The notes under the pieces were generated by a model that was not told the origin of the DNA, ran no database searches, and saw only the letters and a list, made by a program, of their open reading frames with translations. DNA of 64,000 bases, from assembly GCF_000374865.1 (NCBI RefSeq), contig NZ_KB895461.1, positions 62,001 to 126,000 of the forward strand, read 5' to 3'. A program made the translations under genes and the position numbers. The stretch is from Arthrobacter sp. 135MFCol5.1. GTDB lineage: Bacteria; Actinomycetota; Actinomycetes; Actinomycetales; Micrococcaceae. Positions 1-8,019 of this stretch are shown here, in pieces (within the stretch, counting starts at the first letter, position 1; every line of letters starts with the position of its first letter).

Positions 1-23
1 GCGGCGGTGGCCCCGTTAGCGTA

Positions 24-37
24 GGGAGTGAACTCCC
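24..37. promoter_or_regulatory. Short perfect palindrome upstream of the ABC transporter
   Basis: GGGAGT and ACTCCC arms flank a GA spacer, 47 bases before the ABC ATPase start. It could be a repressor operator or a small hairpin. The regulator, if any, is not in the window. Confidence 0.25.
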
Positions 38-83
38 ACAGAACGCCATCTGCAGCCACGCGCTGCCGTCAAAAGGAAAATTC

Positions 84-1007
84 ATGATCGAGGCAAACGG
101 GCTGACAAAGGTGTACGGGGCGAAGACCGCCGTGGCCGGTGTCAGCTTCACCGTCAGGGCAGGGCAAGTCACAGGATTCCTGGGCCCGAACGGGGCAGGA
201 AAGTCCACCACGATGCGCATGATCATGGGACTGGACCGGCCGACATCGGGATCGGTCACAGTGAACGGCCTCCCCTACGTCAAGCACACGGCTCCGCTGC
301 GGCAGGTGGGCGCCCTGCTGGATGCGAAAGCGGTCCATACCAGCCGCAGCGCGTACAACCACCTGCTGGCCATGGCCGCCACACACGGTATTCCCAAATG
401 CCGGGTGCACGAAGTGATCGAGATGACCGGCCTCGACGCGGTGGCGCGAAAGAAAGCCGGCGGCTTCTCACTGGGCATGGGCCAGCGGCTGGGCATCGCT
501 GCGGCGTTGCTCGGCGACCCGCAGACCTTGATCCTGGACGAACCCGTCAACGGGCTGGACCCGGAAGGCGTGGTCTGGGTGCGGAACCTGGTCCGTTACC
601 TCGCCGGGCAGGGACGCACCGTGTTCCTCTCCAGCCACCTCATGAGCGAGATGGCCCAGACCGCCGACCACCTCATCGTCATCGGCCGCGGCCGGGTGAT
701 CGCCGATGCGCCCATCCGCGACATCATTACCGGCAAGGGCCAGGCCCGCGTCCGCGTCCGCACGGACCAGCCGGACCGGCTGCGGCAGCTGCTGGCCGGC
801 CGCGGCGCCTCGATCGAGGTCCCGGAACGGGAAATGCTGGAAGTGACCGGCCTCGAACCGAAGGCAATCGCCGCGGCAGCCCTGGAAAACCAGGTCATGG
901 TCTATGAACTCACCCCCCTGACGGCCAGCCTCGAGGAAGCGTACATGGAACTGACCAAAGACGACGTCGAATACCACTCCCTGCCCGCCGCGGAGGTAAG
1001 CAAATAA
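84..1007 (+). CDS. ABC transporter ATP-binding protein (ABC-2 exporter type)
   Basis: A 307-residue ATPase subunit that would power export by the membrane protein encoded next. The Walker A motif GPNGAGKST is at about residues 34-42, a slightly degenerate signature SLGMGQ near 130, and Walker B with D-loop (LILDEPVNGLDP) near 153-164. The C-terminal 80 residues are the variable extension common in drug, bacitracin or lantibiotic exporters of the DrrA/BcrA/CcmA group. AAAGGA lies about 7 bases before the ATG. The stop overlaps the permease start by one base (TAATG), so the two are translationally coupled. The substrate cannot be read from sequence. Confidence 0.93.
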   Translation: MIEANGLTKVYGAKTAVAGVSFTVRAGQVTGFLGPNGAGKSTTMRMIMGLDRPTSGSVTVNGLPYVKHTAPLRQVGALLDAKAVHTSRSAYNHLLAMAATHGIPKCRVHEVIEMTGLDAVARKKAGGFSLGMGQRLGIAAALLGDPQTLILDEPVNGLDPEGVVWVRNLVRYLAGQGRTVFLSSHLMSEMAQTADHLIVIGRGRVIADAPIRDIITGKGQARVRVRTDQPDRLRQLLAGRGASIEVPEREMLEVTGLEPKAIAAAALENQVMVYELTPLTASLEEAYMELTKDDVEYHSLPAAEVSK

Positions 1008-1897
1008 TGAGCGCCATGACCACAGAATCCACGGCTTCGCCCGAACCGGCATCATCGTCCGCAGGCCACAGCCACGGCCACGGAGGGTCCCTGCCGGGCC
1101 CCACGTTCTTTCGGGTGCTCAACTCGGAACTCATCAAGTTCCGGAGCCTGCTCTCAACGCTGATCCTGCTCGCCGCCACGGCGGTTGTGATGGTGGGCTT
1201 TGGTGCGCTGTCCGCATGGGGCACCGGCCAGTTCGCCAACGCGGCATCGCGGGATCCGCAGGCGGCCGTGCGGGCGGCCTCCCAAGGCGGGGACCTCGCG
1301 ATCAGCGTGCCCACCTCGGGGATCGCCTTCGCCCAGCTGATCCTTGGGTCCCTGGGCGTGCTCTTGATGAGCTCGGAATTCACCACCGGCATGGCGCGGT
1401 CCACGTTCGCGGCAGTGCCCAAGAGGCTGCCTGCGTTCACTGCCAAACTGGTGGTGGTCATGGTGGTCTCCTTCGCGGTCACGGCCCTCTCCACCTGGGT
1501 GGCCGGACTGGTGGCGGTTCCCATCCTGGACAACTACGGACTGAAGCTGGACCTGGCAAGTTCCGAATCCGTGAAACTGCTCCTGGTCAACAGCATCTAC
1601 GTTGCAGCCGTGGCCGCGATCGGCATGGCCCTGGGCACGCTGCTTCGGAACTCGGCCGGCGGCATCATGAGCCTGGTGGGCATCTTCTTCGTGGCACCCA
1701 TCGCTTTCCAGCTCATTCCCGGCGACTTCTTCAAGGAGGCCCGGAAATACCTGCCCGGCAACACGGTTGAGCCGCTGACCGCCGCCCAGCACGTGCCGGA
1801 CACCCTCGAAACGTGGCAGGCGGCCTTGGTCCTGGGCGCCTGGGTGGTGATCCCCGTGCTGATCGCCGCCGTCCTGCTGAAGCGCCGGGACGTGTAG
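1007..1897 (+). CDS. ABC-2 type transporter permease
   Basis: A 296-residue membrane subunit paired with the preceding ATPase. A polar, His/Gly-rich N-terminal tail (about 30 residues, containing GHSHGHGG) precedes about six hydrophobic segments, with a large loop after the first. The last membrane helix ends in the basic tail LLKRRDV, typical of ABC-2 permeases. The ATG overlaps the upstream stop by one base; an ATG three codons later (1016) is an alternative. The His-rich tail might bind metal, but such tails also occur by chance, so no substrate is inferred. Confidence 0.9.
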   Translation: MSAMTTESTASPEPASSSAGHSHGHGGSLPGPTFFRVLNSELIKFRSLLSTLILLAATAVVMVGFGALSAWGTGQFANAASRDPQAAVRAASQGGDLAISVPTSGIAFAQLILGSLGVLLMSSEFTTGMARSTFAAVPKRLPAFTAKLVVVMVVSFAVTALSTWVAGLVAVPILDNYGLKLDLASSESVKLLLVNSIYVAAVAAIGMALGTLLRNSAGGIMSLVGIFFVAPIAFQLIPGDFFKEARKYLPGNTVEPLTAAQHVPDTLETWQAALVLGAWVVIPVLIAAVLLKRRDV

Positions 1898-2025
1898 GAG
1901 GGATATCCTGCGCCGGTGGCCGGCGCGTGGTTTCCGGCACATTACAAAAGTGCCTGGTGGGAAACATTATTTGCCCATCATGGTTCCTGCTTGGAGTGCC
2001 GTCCTGTTAGGCGCAACCAGATCTG

Positions 2026-2053
2026 TTGGAGTGCACAAAGCAAGGCGCATAAT
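2026..2053 (+). promoter_or_regulatory. Candidate promoter of the amino-acid permease
   Basis: TTGGAG (2026-2031) and CATAAT (2048-2053) are separated by 16 bases and resemble -35/-10 boxes. The palindromic GTGCAC sites lie just downstream, where a repressor could block transcription. Confidence 0.4.
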
Positions 2054-2077
2054 GGCGGACCTAGGGTGAAACGACGA

Positions 2078-2110
2078 TGTGGTGCACCACACGGTCCGCC
2101 GCGGTGCACC
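2078..2110. promoter_or_regulatory. Paired GTGCAC palindromes (candidate operator)
   Basis: A perfect 14-base palindrome, TGTGGTGCACCACA (2078-2091), is followed by GGTGCACC (2103-2110). Their centres are 22 bases apart, close to two helical turns. They lie between the candidate promoter and the permease start, as expected for a two-site repressor operator. Confidence 0.4.
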
Positions 2111-2158
2111 AATGAACGTCGCACAACCTCTGCAATTTCCCAACAGGACGGCACTTCC

Positions 2159-3562
2159 ATGCATGCTGACCAGCAACTCTCAAAGTCCCTGAAACCCAGG
2201 CACCTGTCCATGATCGCCATAGCCGGCGTGATCGGTGCAGGGCTCTTCGTCGGCTCGGGGGCCGCGATCCAGCAGGCCGGCCCGGGCATCCTTGTCGCGT
2301 ACGCAGCCGCCGGCCTCGTGGTCATCCTGGTGATGCGCATGCTGGGTGAAATGGCCGCAGCCAACCCGGAAACGGGCTCTTTCTCGACCTATGCGGACAA
2401 GGCCCTGGGCCGCTGGGCAGGGTTCAGCATCGGCTGGCTCTATGCCTGGTTCTGGATTATCGTCCTGGGCATCGAGGCCACCGCCGGTGCGGCCATCATG
2501 CACCGGTGGGTGCCGGGCATCGACCAGTGGGTCTGGGCCCTGGTCCTCATGGTGCTGCTGACCTTGACCAACCTCGGCTCGGTGAAGTCCTACGGCGAGT
2601 TCGAATTCTGGTTCGCCTCCATCAAGGTGGCCGCGATCGTCCTCTTCCTGGTCTTCGGCGCCGCCGCCATCCTGGGCCTGGTCCCCGGCGTCCCGGCCCC
2701 CGGCCTGAGCAACCTGCTCAACAACGGCGGATTCATGCCCAACGGTCCGGGCGCCGTCCTGGCCGGCATCCTGGTGGTCGTCTTCTCCTTCTTCGGCGCC
2801 GAGATCGCCACGATCGCCGCCGGCGAATCCGAAAACCCCGTGGACGCCGTCAAGAAGGCCGTGAAGTCAACCGTCTGGCGCATCCTGGTGTTCTACATCG
2901 GTTCCATCGCCGTGGTGGTCACCCTGCTCCCCTGGAACTCTGCGTCCGTCGCCAAGAGCCCGTACGTTGCGGTCATCGAACTGTTCGGCATCCCCGGTGC
3001 CGGCACCATCATGGACGTCGTGGTCCTGACCTCCGTCCTGTCCTGCCTCAACTCCGGGCTGTACACCGCAAGCCGCATGCTGTTCTCGCTCTCCACCCGC
3101 GGTGACGCCCCGCGCTCCTGGACGAGGATCTCCCGGCGCGGAGTTCCCGCCGCCGCCGTGCTCGCTTCCACGGTGGTCGGCTTCATCACGGTGGGCCTGA
3201 ACTACATCGCACCGGACACGGTGTTCCTGTTCCTGGTCAACACTTCCGGTGCCATCGCCCTCTTCGTCTGGCTGGTCATCTCCGTGTCGCAGCTGATCCT
3301 CCGCCGCCGGATGGGTGCCGCCGCACAGGACCTCCAGCTGAAGATGTGGCTGTTCCCCTACCTCACCTGGGCAGCAATCATCAGCATCGTGGCCCTGCTT
3401 ATCGGCATGGTGATCGTGGAATCGACCCGCGAATCACTGTTGCTCTCCATCGCGTTGGCGGTGGTGGTGGTTGCTGTGGGCGTGCTGCGCTACCGGCGCA
3501 AGGACGCGGCCATGGCAGCGGAACCGGCAAGGGCATCCGAGGCCGCAGCGCCGGTGGAGTAG
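2159..3562 (+). CDS. Amino-acid permease, APC superfamily (GabP/AroP-like)
   Basis: A 467-residue, roughly 12-helix importer of the amino acid/polyamine/organocation superfamily. The hallmark first-helix motif GVIGAGLFVGSG follows a short polar N-terminus, and a charged helix-8 region (FGAEIATIAAGESENP) matches the amino-acid transporter family. The frame is open from 1916, but homology begins at the ATG at 2159, so the earlier extension is judged spurious. The C-terminal 25 residues are Ala/Glu-rich. The substrate is uncertain: GABA, aromatic, or general amino acids are all possible. Confidence 0.9.
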   Translation: MHADQQLSKSLKPRHLSMIAIAGVIGAGLFVGSGAAIQQAGPGILVAYAAAGLVVILVMRMLGEMAAANPETGSFSTYADKALGRWAGFSIGWLYAWFWIIVLGIEATAGAAIMHRWVPGIDQWVWALVLMVLLTLTNLGSVKSYGEFEFWFASIKVAAIVLFLVFGAAAILGLVPGVPAPGLSNLLNNGGFMPNGPGAVLAGILVVVFSFFGAEIATIAAGESENPVDAVKKAVKSTVWRILVFYIGSIAVVVTLLPWNSASVAKSPYVAVIELFGIPGAGTIMDVVVLTSVLSCLNSGLYTASRMLFSLSTRGDAPRSWTRISRRGVPAAAVLASTVVGFITVGLNYIAPDTVFLFLVNTSGAIALFVWLVISVSQLILRRRMGAAAQDLQLKMWLFPYLTWAAIISIVALLIGMVIVESTRESLLLSIALAVVVVAVGVLRYRRKDAAMAAEPARASEAAAPVE

Positions 3563-3569
3563 GCCGCAT

Positions 3570-3575
3570 TAGACT
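3570..3575 (+). promoter_or_regulatory. TANNNT -10 box for a leaderless transcript (M18 peptidase)
   Basis: TAGACT lies 7 bases before the ATG at 3583 and there is no Shine-Dalgarno sequence. This is the arrangement of leaderless actinobacterial genes. Confidence 0.5.
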
Positions 3576-3582
3576 CGGGACC

Positions 3583-4884
3583 ATGCCTTTGACTTCCTCT
3601 GCCGCAGACCACATCCAGGACCTTGGCGCCTTTGTCAGCGCATCGCCGTCGAGCTTCCATGCTGCCCACGAGGGCGGCCGGAGGCTGGAGGAAGCCGGCT
3701 TCCTCCGCCTGGACGAGCTGCAGCCGTGGGAGGGCGGGCCCGGCTCCTTCTTCATGATCCGCGACGGCGCCCTGATCGCCTGGGTGGTTCCCGAAGGAGC
3801 CGGACCCGCCACCGGCTTCAATATCCTTGGCGCCCACACCGACTCGCCGTCCTTCAAGCTCAAGCCGAAGCCCACCACCGGCGCCCACGGCTGGCTCCAG
3901 GCCGGGGTGGAAATCTACGGCGGGCCCCTGCTCAACTCCTGGCTGGACCGGGAGCTCCGGCTCGCCGGCCGGCTGGTGATGCTCGATGGCACGCAACACC
4001 TGGCCGCCACCGGGCCGCTGCTCCGCTTCCCGCAGCTGGCTATCCACCTGGACCGGGCAGTGAATGACGGGCTTGCCCTGGACAAGCAGCGCCATATGAA
4101 CCCGGTGTGGGGGCTGGGAAACCCCACCGATGCGGACCTGTTGAGCGTCCTGGCCGCGTCCGTTGACGGCGCCTCCGTTGATCCTGCCGGCATTGGCGGG
4201 TACGACGTCGTCATTGCGGACACGCAGGCGCCTGCGGTTTTTGGGGGCAAGGGGGAGTTCTTCGCATCCGGGCGGCTGGACAACCTGTCGGCCACGCACG
4301 CCGGGCTTGCGGCCCTGGCCGCGCATGCTGCGTCCGGCACGGCCGGGGGACCCATTGCCGTGCTCGCAGCGTTCGACCACGAGGAAATCGGCTCCAACTC
4401 CCGCTCCGGTGCCTGCGGACCCATCCTTGAAGACGTGCTGGTGCGCATCTCCGACGGCCTGGGTGCGACGGTGAGCCAACGGCGGCAGGCCCTCGCGGCG
4501 TCGTTCTGCCTGTCAGCCGACGCCGGGCACGCGGTCCACCCCAACTACGCCGAGCGGCACGACCCCGCCAACCACCCCGTGCTCAACGGGGGACCGCTCC
4601 TGAAGATCAACGCCAACCAGCGCTACGCCACGGATGCGTTTGGCGCGGCCTTCTGGGCCAGGCTTTGCGGCGAAGCGGGCGTGCCGTACCAGGAATTCGT
4701 CTCCAACAACGTGGTGCCCTGCGGTTCCACCATCGGACCCCTCACCGCCACAAGGCTGGGCATCCGGACCGTGGACGTGGGCGTGCCGTTGCTGTCCATG
4801 CATTCCGCACGGGAGCTGTGCGGAGTGGAGGATCCCCTCCGCCTCGCCGCCGTCTCGGAGCTGTTCTTCCGCACCCCGGCCTAG
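3583..4884 (+). CDS. apeB: M18 family aminopeptidase (aspartyl aminopeptidase type)
   Basis: A 433-residue cytosolic di-zinc metallopeptidase of family M18, which removes N-terminal, often acidic, residues from peptides. Family landmarks are visible: GAHTDSPSFKLKP (first metal His/Asp), DHEEIGS (catalytic Glu and metal ligand), DAGHAVHPNY, and a C-terminal SMHSARE (last metal His). Length is normal. The ATG at 3583 begins where homology does and is preceded by a -10-like TAGACT rather than a ribosome site. It stands alone between the permease and the glycan locus; a role in peptide recycling is inferred. Confidence 0.92.
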   Translation: MPLTSSAADHIQDLGAFVSASPSSFHAAHEGGRRLEEAGFLRLDELQPWEGGPGSFFMIRDGALIAWVVPEGAGPATGFNILGAHTDSPSFKLKPKPTTGAHGWLQAGVEIYGGPLLNSWLDRELRLAGRLVMLDGTQHLAATGPLLRFPQLAIHLDRAVNDGLALDKQRHMNPVWGLGNPTDADLLSVLAASVDGASVDPAGIGGYDVVIADTQAPAVFGGKGEFFASGRLDNLSATHAGLAALAAHAASGTAGGPIAVLAAFDHEEIGSNSRSGACGPILEDVLVRISDGLGATVSQRRQALAASFCLSADAGHAVHPNYAERHDPANHPVLNGGPLLKINANQRYATDAFGAAFWARLCGEAGVPYQEFVSNNVVPCGSTIGPLTATRLGIRTVDVGVPLLSMHSARELCGVEDPLRLAAVSELFFRTPA

Positions 4885-4892
4885 CCAGGCAA

Positions 4893-4908
4893 TTTGTGGC
4901 ACCACAAA
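4893..4908. promoter_or_regulatory. Inverted repeat TTTGTGG/CCACAAA
   Basis: Seven-base perfect arms with a two-base spacer, 8 bases after the peptidase stop. It could be an operator for the glycan operon or a weak terminator; the short loop favours a protein-binding site. Confidence 0.3.
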
Positions 4909-4920
4909 GGTTCGTGCGGG

Positions 4921-4935
4921 TACCCACATAGGTAG
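4921..4935. promoter_or_regulatory. TACC-N6-GGTA dyad upstream of the glycan locus
   Basis: TACCCACATAGGTAG resembles NarL/FixJ-type LuxR half-sites and nearly matches TACCCGGATTAGGTAG at 33299-33314, upstream of the second glycan operon. It is 243 bases upstream of the TagA-GT2-GT2 gene. The locus encodes a LuxR-type regulator at 27788-30475 that could bind it (inference). The rest of the 4885-5177 gap holds no credible gene. Confidence 0.4.
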
Positions 4936-5177
4936 CCTGCCGGACTCCGGCTAGGGGGTTTCCCCGGCCTACGGTGGGGACACACGGATGCCGTTGGGTG
5001 TCCGGCCCACGGTTCCGGGCCGGACACCAGGTCCTCGCAGTCCTGCCAACGATGGCATCCGTCGACCACTGACAGATGCGACAGGTGCCGTGCCGGGTGA
5101 CCGGCGCGAGGCTGAAACGGGGAGTGCAGACCCCTTTTCCAGCCGACGTGCTCCTGCGCTGTGACCATGGAGCCGGA

Positions 5178-7907
5178 ATGACATCTGCACTTGGGCGCCT
5201 GCCCCGCCGCATCCACAAACTGGGGATGGCCGGGTTGGTGACACCGCGGGGAACAACGGCCCTCGAGGGCCCGCTGCAGCGGGCTGTCACGCTGGGTGGC
5301 GTCAGGGTCGACCTGATGAGCCGTGAGGACGCCCTGGCAGCCATCATGGAACGAGCCGCGGGTGCCCCCGAGACCCCCCTGGGTGTGCTCTCCGCGAACC
5401 TGGACCACGTCAACCACTTCGGGACCGGCGGCCGCTGGGAAGGAACGCTGGAGATCCCGCAGTTGGAGTGGCTGACGTTGCTGGACGGCGCCCCCTTGGT
5501 GGCCAAGGCGACGGAACTCACCGGCCAACGGTGGCCCCGCCTCGCAGGAAGTGACCTGATCGGCCACATCCTCGATGACGCCGCTGCACAAGGACGGACC
5601 GTCGGTTTCCTGGGTGGGAGCCCGGAAGCCCAGGAATTGGTTGCCACGCGGATCGAAGCGGAGCGCCCCACCCTGCGCGTGGCCGGCTGGTGGGCGCCGT
5701 CCCGCCAAATGCTGGGTGATGCCACCGCCGTCACGGAACTGTGTGCAGACATCCGGGCCGCCGGAGTGGACATCCTGGTGGTCTGTTTGGGCAAACCACG
5801 GCAGGAACTCTGGATCGGGGAGTACGGGCCGCAGACCGGGGCGAAGGTCCTGCTGGCGTTCGGGGCGGTCATCGATTTCCTCGCCGGCCACATACGCCGT
5901 GCGCCCCGGCAGGTCAGCACCATGGGCCTTGAATGGGCGTGGCGGCTGGCCATGGAGCCACGACGGCTCGCCAAACGGTACGTCGTGGAGGGGCCCGAAG
6001 CCTACCTGAAGCTCCGCCGGCACAGTGCCAACGTCGCGCCCGGGCCAAGCACAGGCCCCGCCCCTCGACCCGCTTCCGGTCCCACCCGGCGGGCCGGCAC
6101 CACGGCAGGGGACTTCACCCCGACCGACCAGCACGCCGATGTTGCCGCTCTGGTGGTGACCTACAACAACGGCGCGGACGTCTGCGGGCTGCTGGAGAGC
6201 CTCCGGCTGCAGACCCGGGAACAGTCCATCAAGGTAGTGGTTGCGGACAACTCGCCGAACCCGGAGACCCTTTCCTGCCTGCAGGAGTTTCCAGGCGTGG
6301 CCGCCTTCCCCACCGGCGGGAACCTCGGGTACGCGGGCGGCATCAATGCGGCCTGCGCGAAGGCGGGAAGTGCGGATTCGTACCTGGTCCTCAACCCGGA
6401 CCTTAGACTCTGCCCCGGCGCGGTGATGGCCCTGCGGAAATCCATGGCGGGCACCGGCGCGGGAGTGGTGGTCCCCTTGTTGCGAGACGACGACGGAAGC
6501 GTCTACCCCTCGCTGCGCAGGGAACCGAGCATCTCGCGCGCGCTGGGCGACGCCCTCCTCGGAAGCAGGTTCCAAGGACGCCCCGGATGGCTGACCGAAA
6601 TGGACTTCGACGCCGAAAGCTACGCCCACCCGCACAAGGTGGATTGGGCCACCGGCGCCGCGCTGCTGATCCGCTCCGACATCGCGAAACAGGTCGGCGG
6701 CTGGGACGAGTCCTACTTCCTGTACTCGGAGGAGACGGACTACCTGCACCGTGTCCGCGAGCTCAAGGCCGACGTCTGGTTCGAGCCCCTTGCAGCCATG
6801 GTCCATTCCCGCGGCGGGTCCGGGAGCTCACCGTCCCTGGATGCCCTCATGGGGGCGAACAGGATCCGCTATGTCCGAAAATTCCATCACGGAAGCTACG
6901 CACGAATCTTCCGTGCCGCCGTCGTACTTTCTGCCCTGCTGCGGGCACCGCTGCCCGCCCACCGGGGAATCCTGGGACTGATCGCCAGGGAGTCACGATG
7001 GGCCGACCTGCCGCACGCCGTCGCCTACCCGGGTGGCCCCGGCCAGGAAGGGGATTTCCCCTCCGGGACGGTCATCATTCCAGCACACAACGAGGCCCCG
7101 GTCCTCGGGCGGACGCTGGCAGCACTCACCGCACCCATCGCGAGCGGGAAGGTGGACGTGGTGGTTGCCTGCAACGGTTGCACCGACGGAACTGAAGCCG
7201 TGGCCGGTTCCGTGCCGGGCGTCCGGGTTGTCTCCGTGGAGGCCGCGTCCAAGACCGCTGCCCTCAACGCCGGCGACCAAGCCGCCTGCGGGTGGCCGCG
7301 GCTGTACGTTGACGCCGATATCGAGGTGCCGCCGGCCGCCCTGCGTGCCACCTTGGAGGCATTGTCCGACGACGGCGGGCCCCTTTGCGCCCGCCCCGCC
7401 TTCACCTATGACACAGCGGGCGCCTCCTGGCCGGTCCGCGCCTACTACCGGGCACGCAACCGGCTGCCCCAGGCATCGGCATCGATGTGGGGTGCCGGCG
7501 TTTACGGCCTGAGCCGCAAAGGGCATGAACGGTTTGGTGAATTTCCGCCCGTCACGGCCGACGACTGTTACATCGACCGATTGTTCGACGCCTCCGAAAA
7601 AGAAGTCATCGCCTGCCCGCCGGTGACAGTCCGCACGCCACGAACCGGAAAGGCCCTGCTCGCCACCCTGAGGCGCGTATATCGCGGGAACAACGAACTC
7701 CGCGATGTTCCGGGCACGCAGACGGGACGCACGGCCAGGCAACTGGCGCATTCAATCAAGGGTCCCGGCTCCGCGGTGGATGCCGCCGTCTATGCCGCCT
7801 TCGCGCTTGCGGGCCGTGCGGCCCGGCGCCGAAAAAACACCGCGTGGGAGCGGGATGACAGCAGCCGCAATTATGAATTGCATTCCTGGGGAGTGGGTTG
7901 GGGATAA
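5178..7907 (+). CDS. Three-domain glycosyltransferase: WecG/TagA/CpsF + GT2 + GT2
   Basis: A 909-residue fusion of three glycosyltransferases. Residues about 25-280 are a WecG/TagA/CpsF domain with SANLDHVNHF, LDGAPLV, RLAGSDL and GKPRQELW signatures; this family transfers N-acetylmannosamine-like sugars to lipid-linked GlcNAc. Residues about 318-585 are a GT2 rhamnosyltransferase-like domain (VVTYNN, DNSPNP, NLGYAGG, NPD in place of DXD, GWDESYFLYSEE). Residues about 625-860 are a second GT2 with IIPAHNE, NGCTDGT and DAD. A Pro/Ala/Thr linker separates TagA from the first GT2. The ATG at 5178 has GGAG five bases upstream; an in-frame start at 5076 lacks support. All domains look intact, so one protein could add three successive sugars. 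Confidence 0.9.
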   Translation: MTSALGRLPRRIHKLGMAGLVTPRGTTALEGPLQRAVTLGGVRVDLMSREDALAAIMERAAGAPETPLGVLSANLDHVNHFGTGGRWEGTLEIPQLEWLTLLDGAPLVAKATELTGQRWPRLAGSDLIGHILDDAAAQGRTVGFLGGSPEAQELVATRIEAERPTLRVAGWWAPSRQMLGDATAVTELCADIRAAGVDILVVCLGKPRQELWIGEYGPQTGAKVLLAFGAVIDFLAGHIRRAPRQVSTMGLEWAWRLAMEPRRLAKRYVVEGPEAYLKLRRHSANVAPGPSTGPAPRPASGPTRRAGTTAGDFTPTDQHADVAALVVTYNNGADVCGLLESLRLQTREQSIKVVVADNSPNPETLSCLQEFPGVAAFPTGGNLGYAGGINAACAKAGSADSYLVLNPDLRLCPGAVMALRKSMAGTGAGVVVPLLRDDDGSVYPSLRREPSISRALGDALLGSRFQGRPGWLTEMDFDAESYAHPHKVDWATGAALLIRSDIAKQVGGWDESYFLYSEETDYLHRVRELKADVWFEPLAAMVHSRGGSGSSPSLDALMGANRIRYVRKFHHGSYARIFRAAVVLSALLRAPLPAHRGILGLIARESRWADLPHAVAYPGGPGQEGDFPSGTVIIPAHNEAPVLGRTLAALTAPIASGKVDVVVACNGCTDGTEAVAGSVPGVRVVSVEAASKTAALNAGDQAACGWPRLYVDADIEVPPAALRATLEALSDDGGPLCARPAFTYDTAGASWPVRAYYRARNRLPQASASMWGAGVYGLSRKGHERFGEFPPVTADDCYIDRLFDASEKEVIACPPVTVRTPRTGKALLATLRRVYRGNNELRDVPGTQTGRTARQLAHSIKGPGSAVDAAVYAAFALAGRAARRRKNTAWERDDSSRNYELHSWGVGWG

Positions 7908-8019
7908 ATTCCCTGAATTAAGGACCGAATTTAATCCCCGCATTCCTCAACAGCCGCCTATTCCTTGATCCGGGTAGTGCAGGCACCTGGCGCTATTCAC
8001 GTCTCGAAATGGAGTTAAA

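Larger units (their letters stand above)
1898..2158. other. Intergenic region with terminator-like hairpin and permease promoter
   Basis: The 261-base gap contains a GC hairpin (1910-1916 with 1920-1926) lacking a clear T-run, which may end the ABC operon. It also has a TTGGAGTGC direct repeat (1991-1999 and 2026-2034), a promoter-like pair and two GGTGCACC palindromes, given separately. No credible small gene was seen. Confidence 0.5.

Noticed and set aside
4742..6806. Long reverse-strand open frames over the TagA-GT2-GT2 gene
   Set aside because: They are Arg/Pro/Gly-rich and lack motifs; they are antisense shadows caused by high GC.
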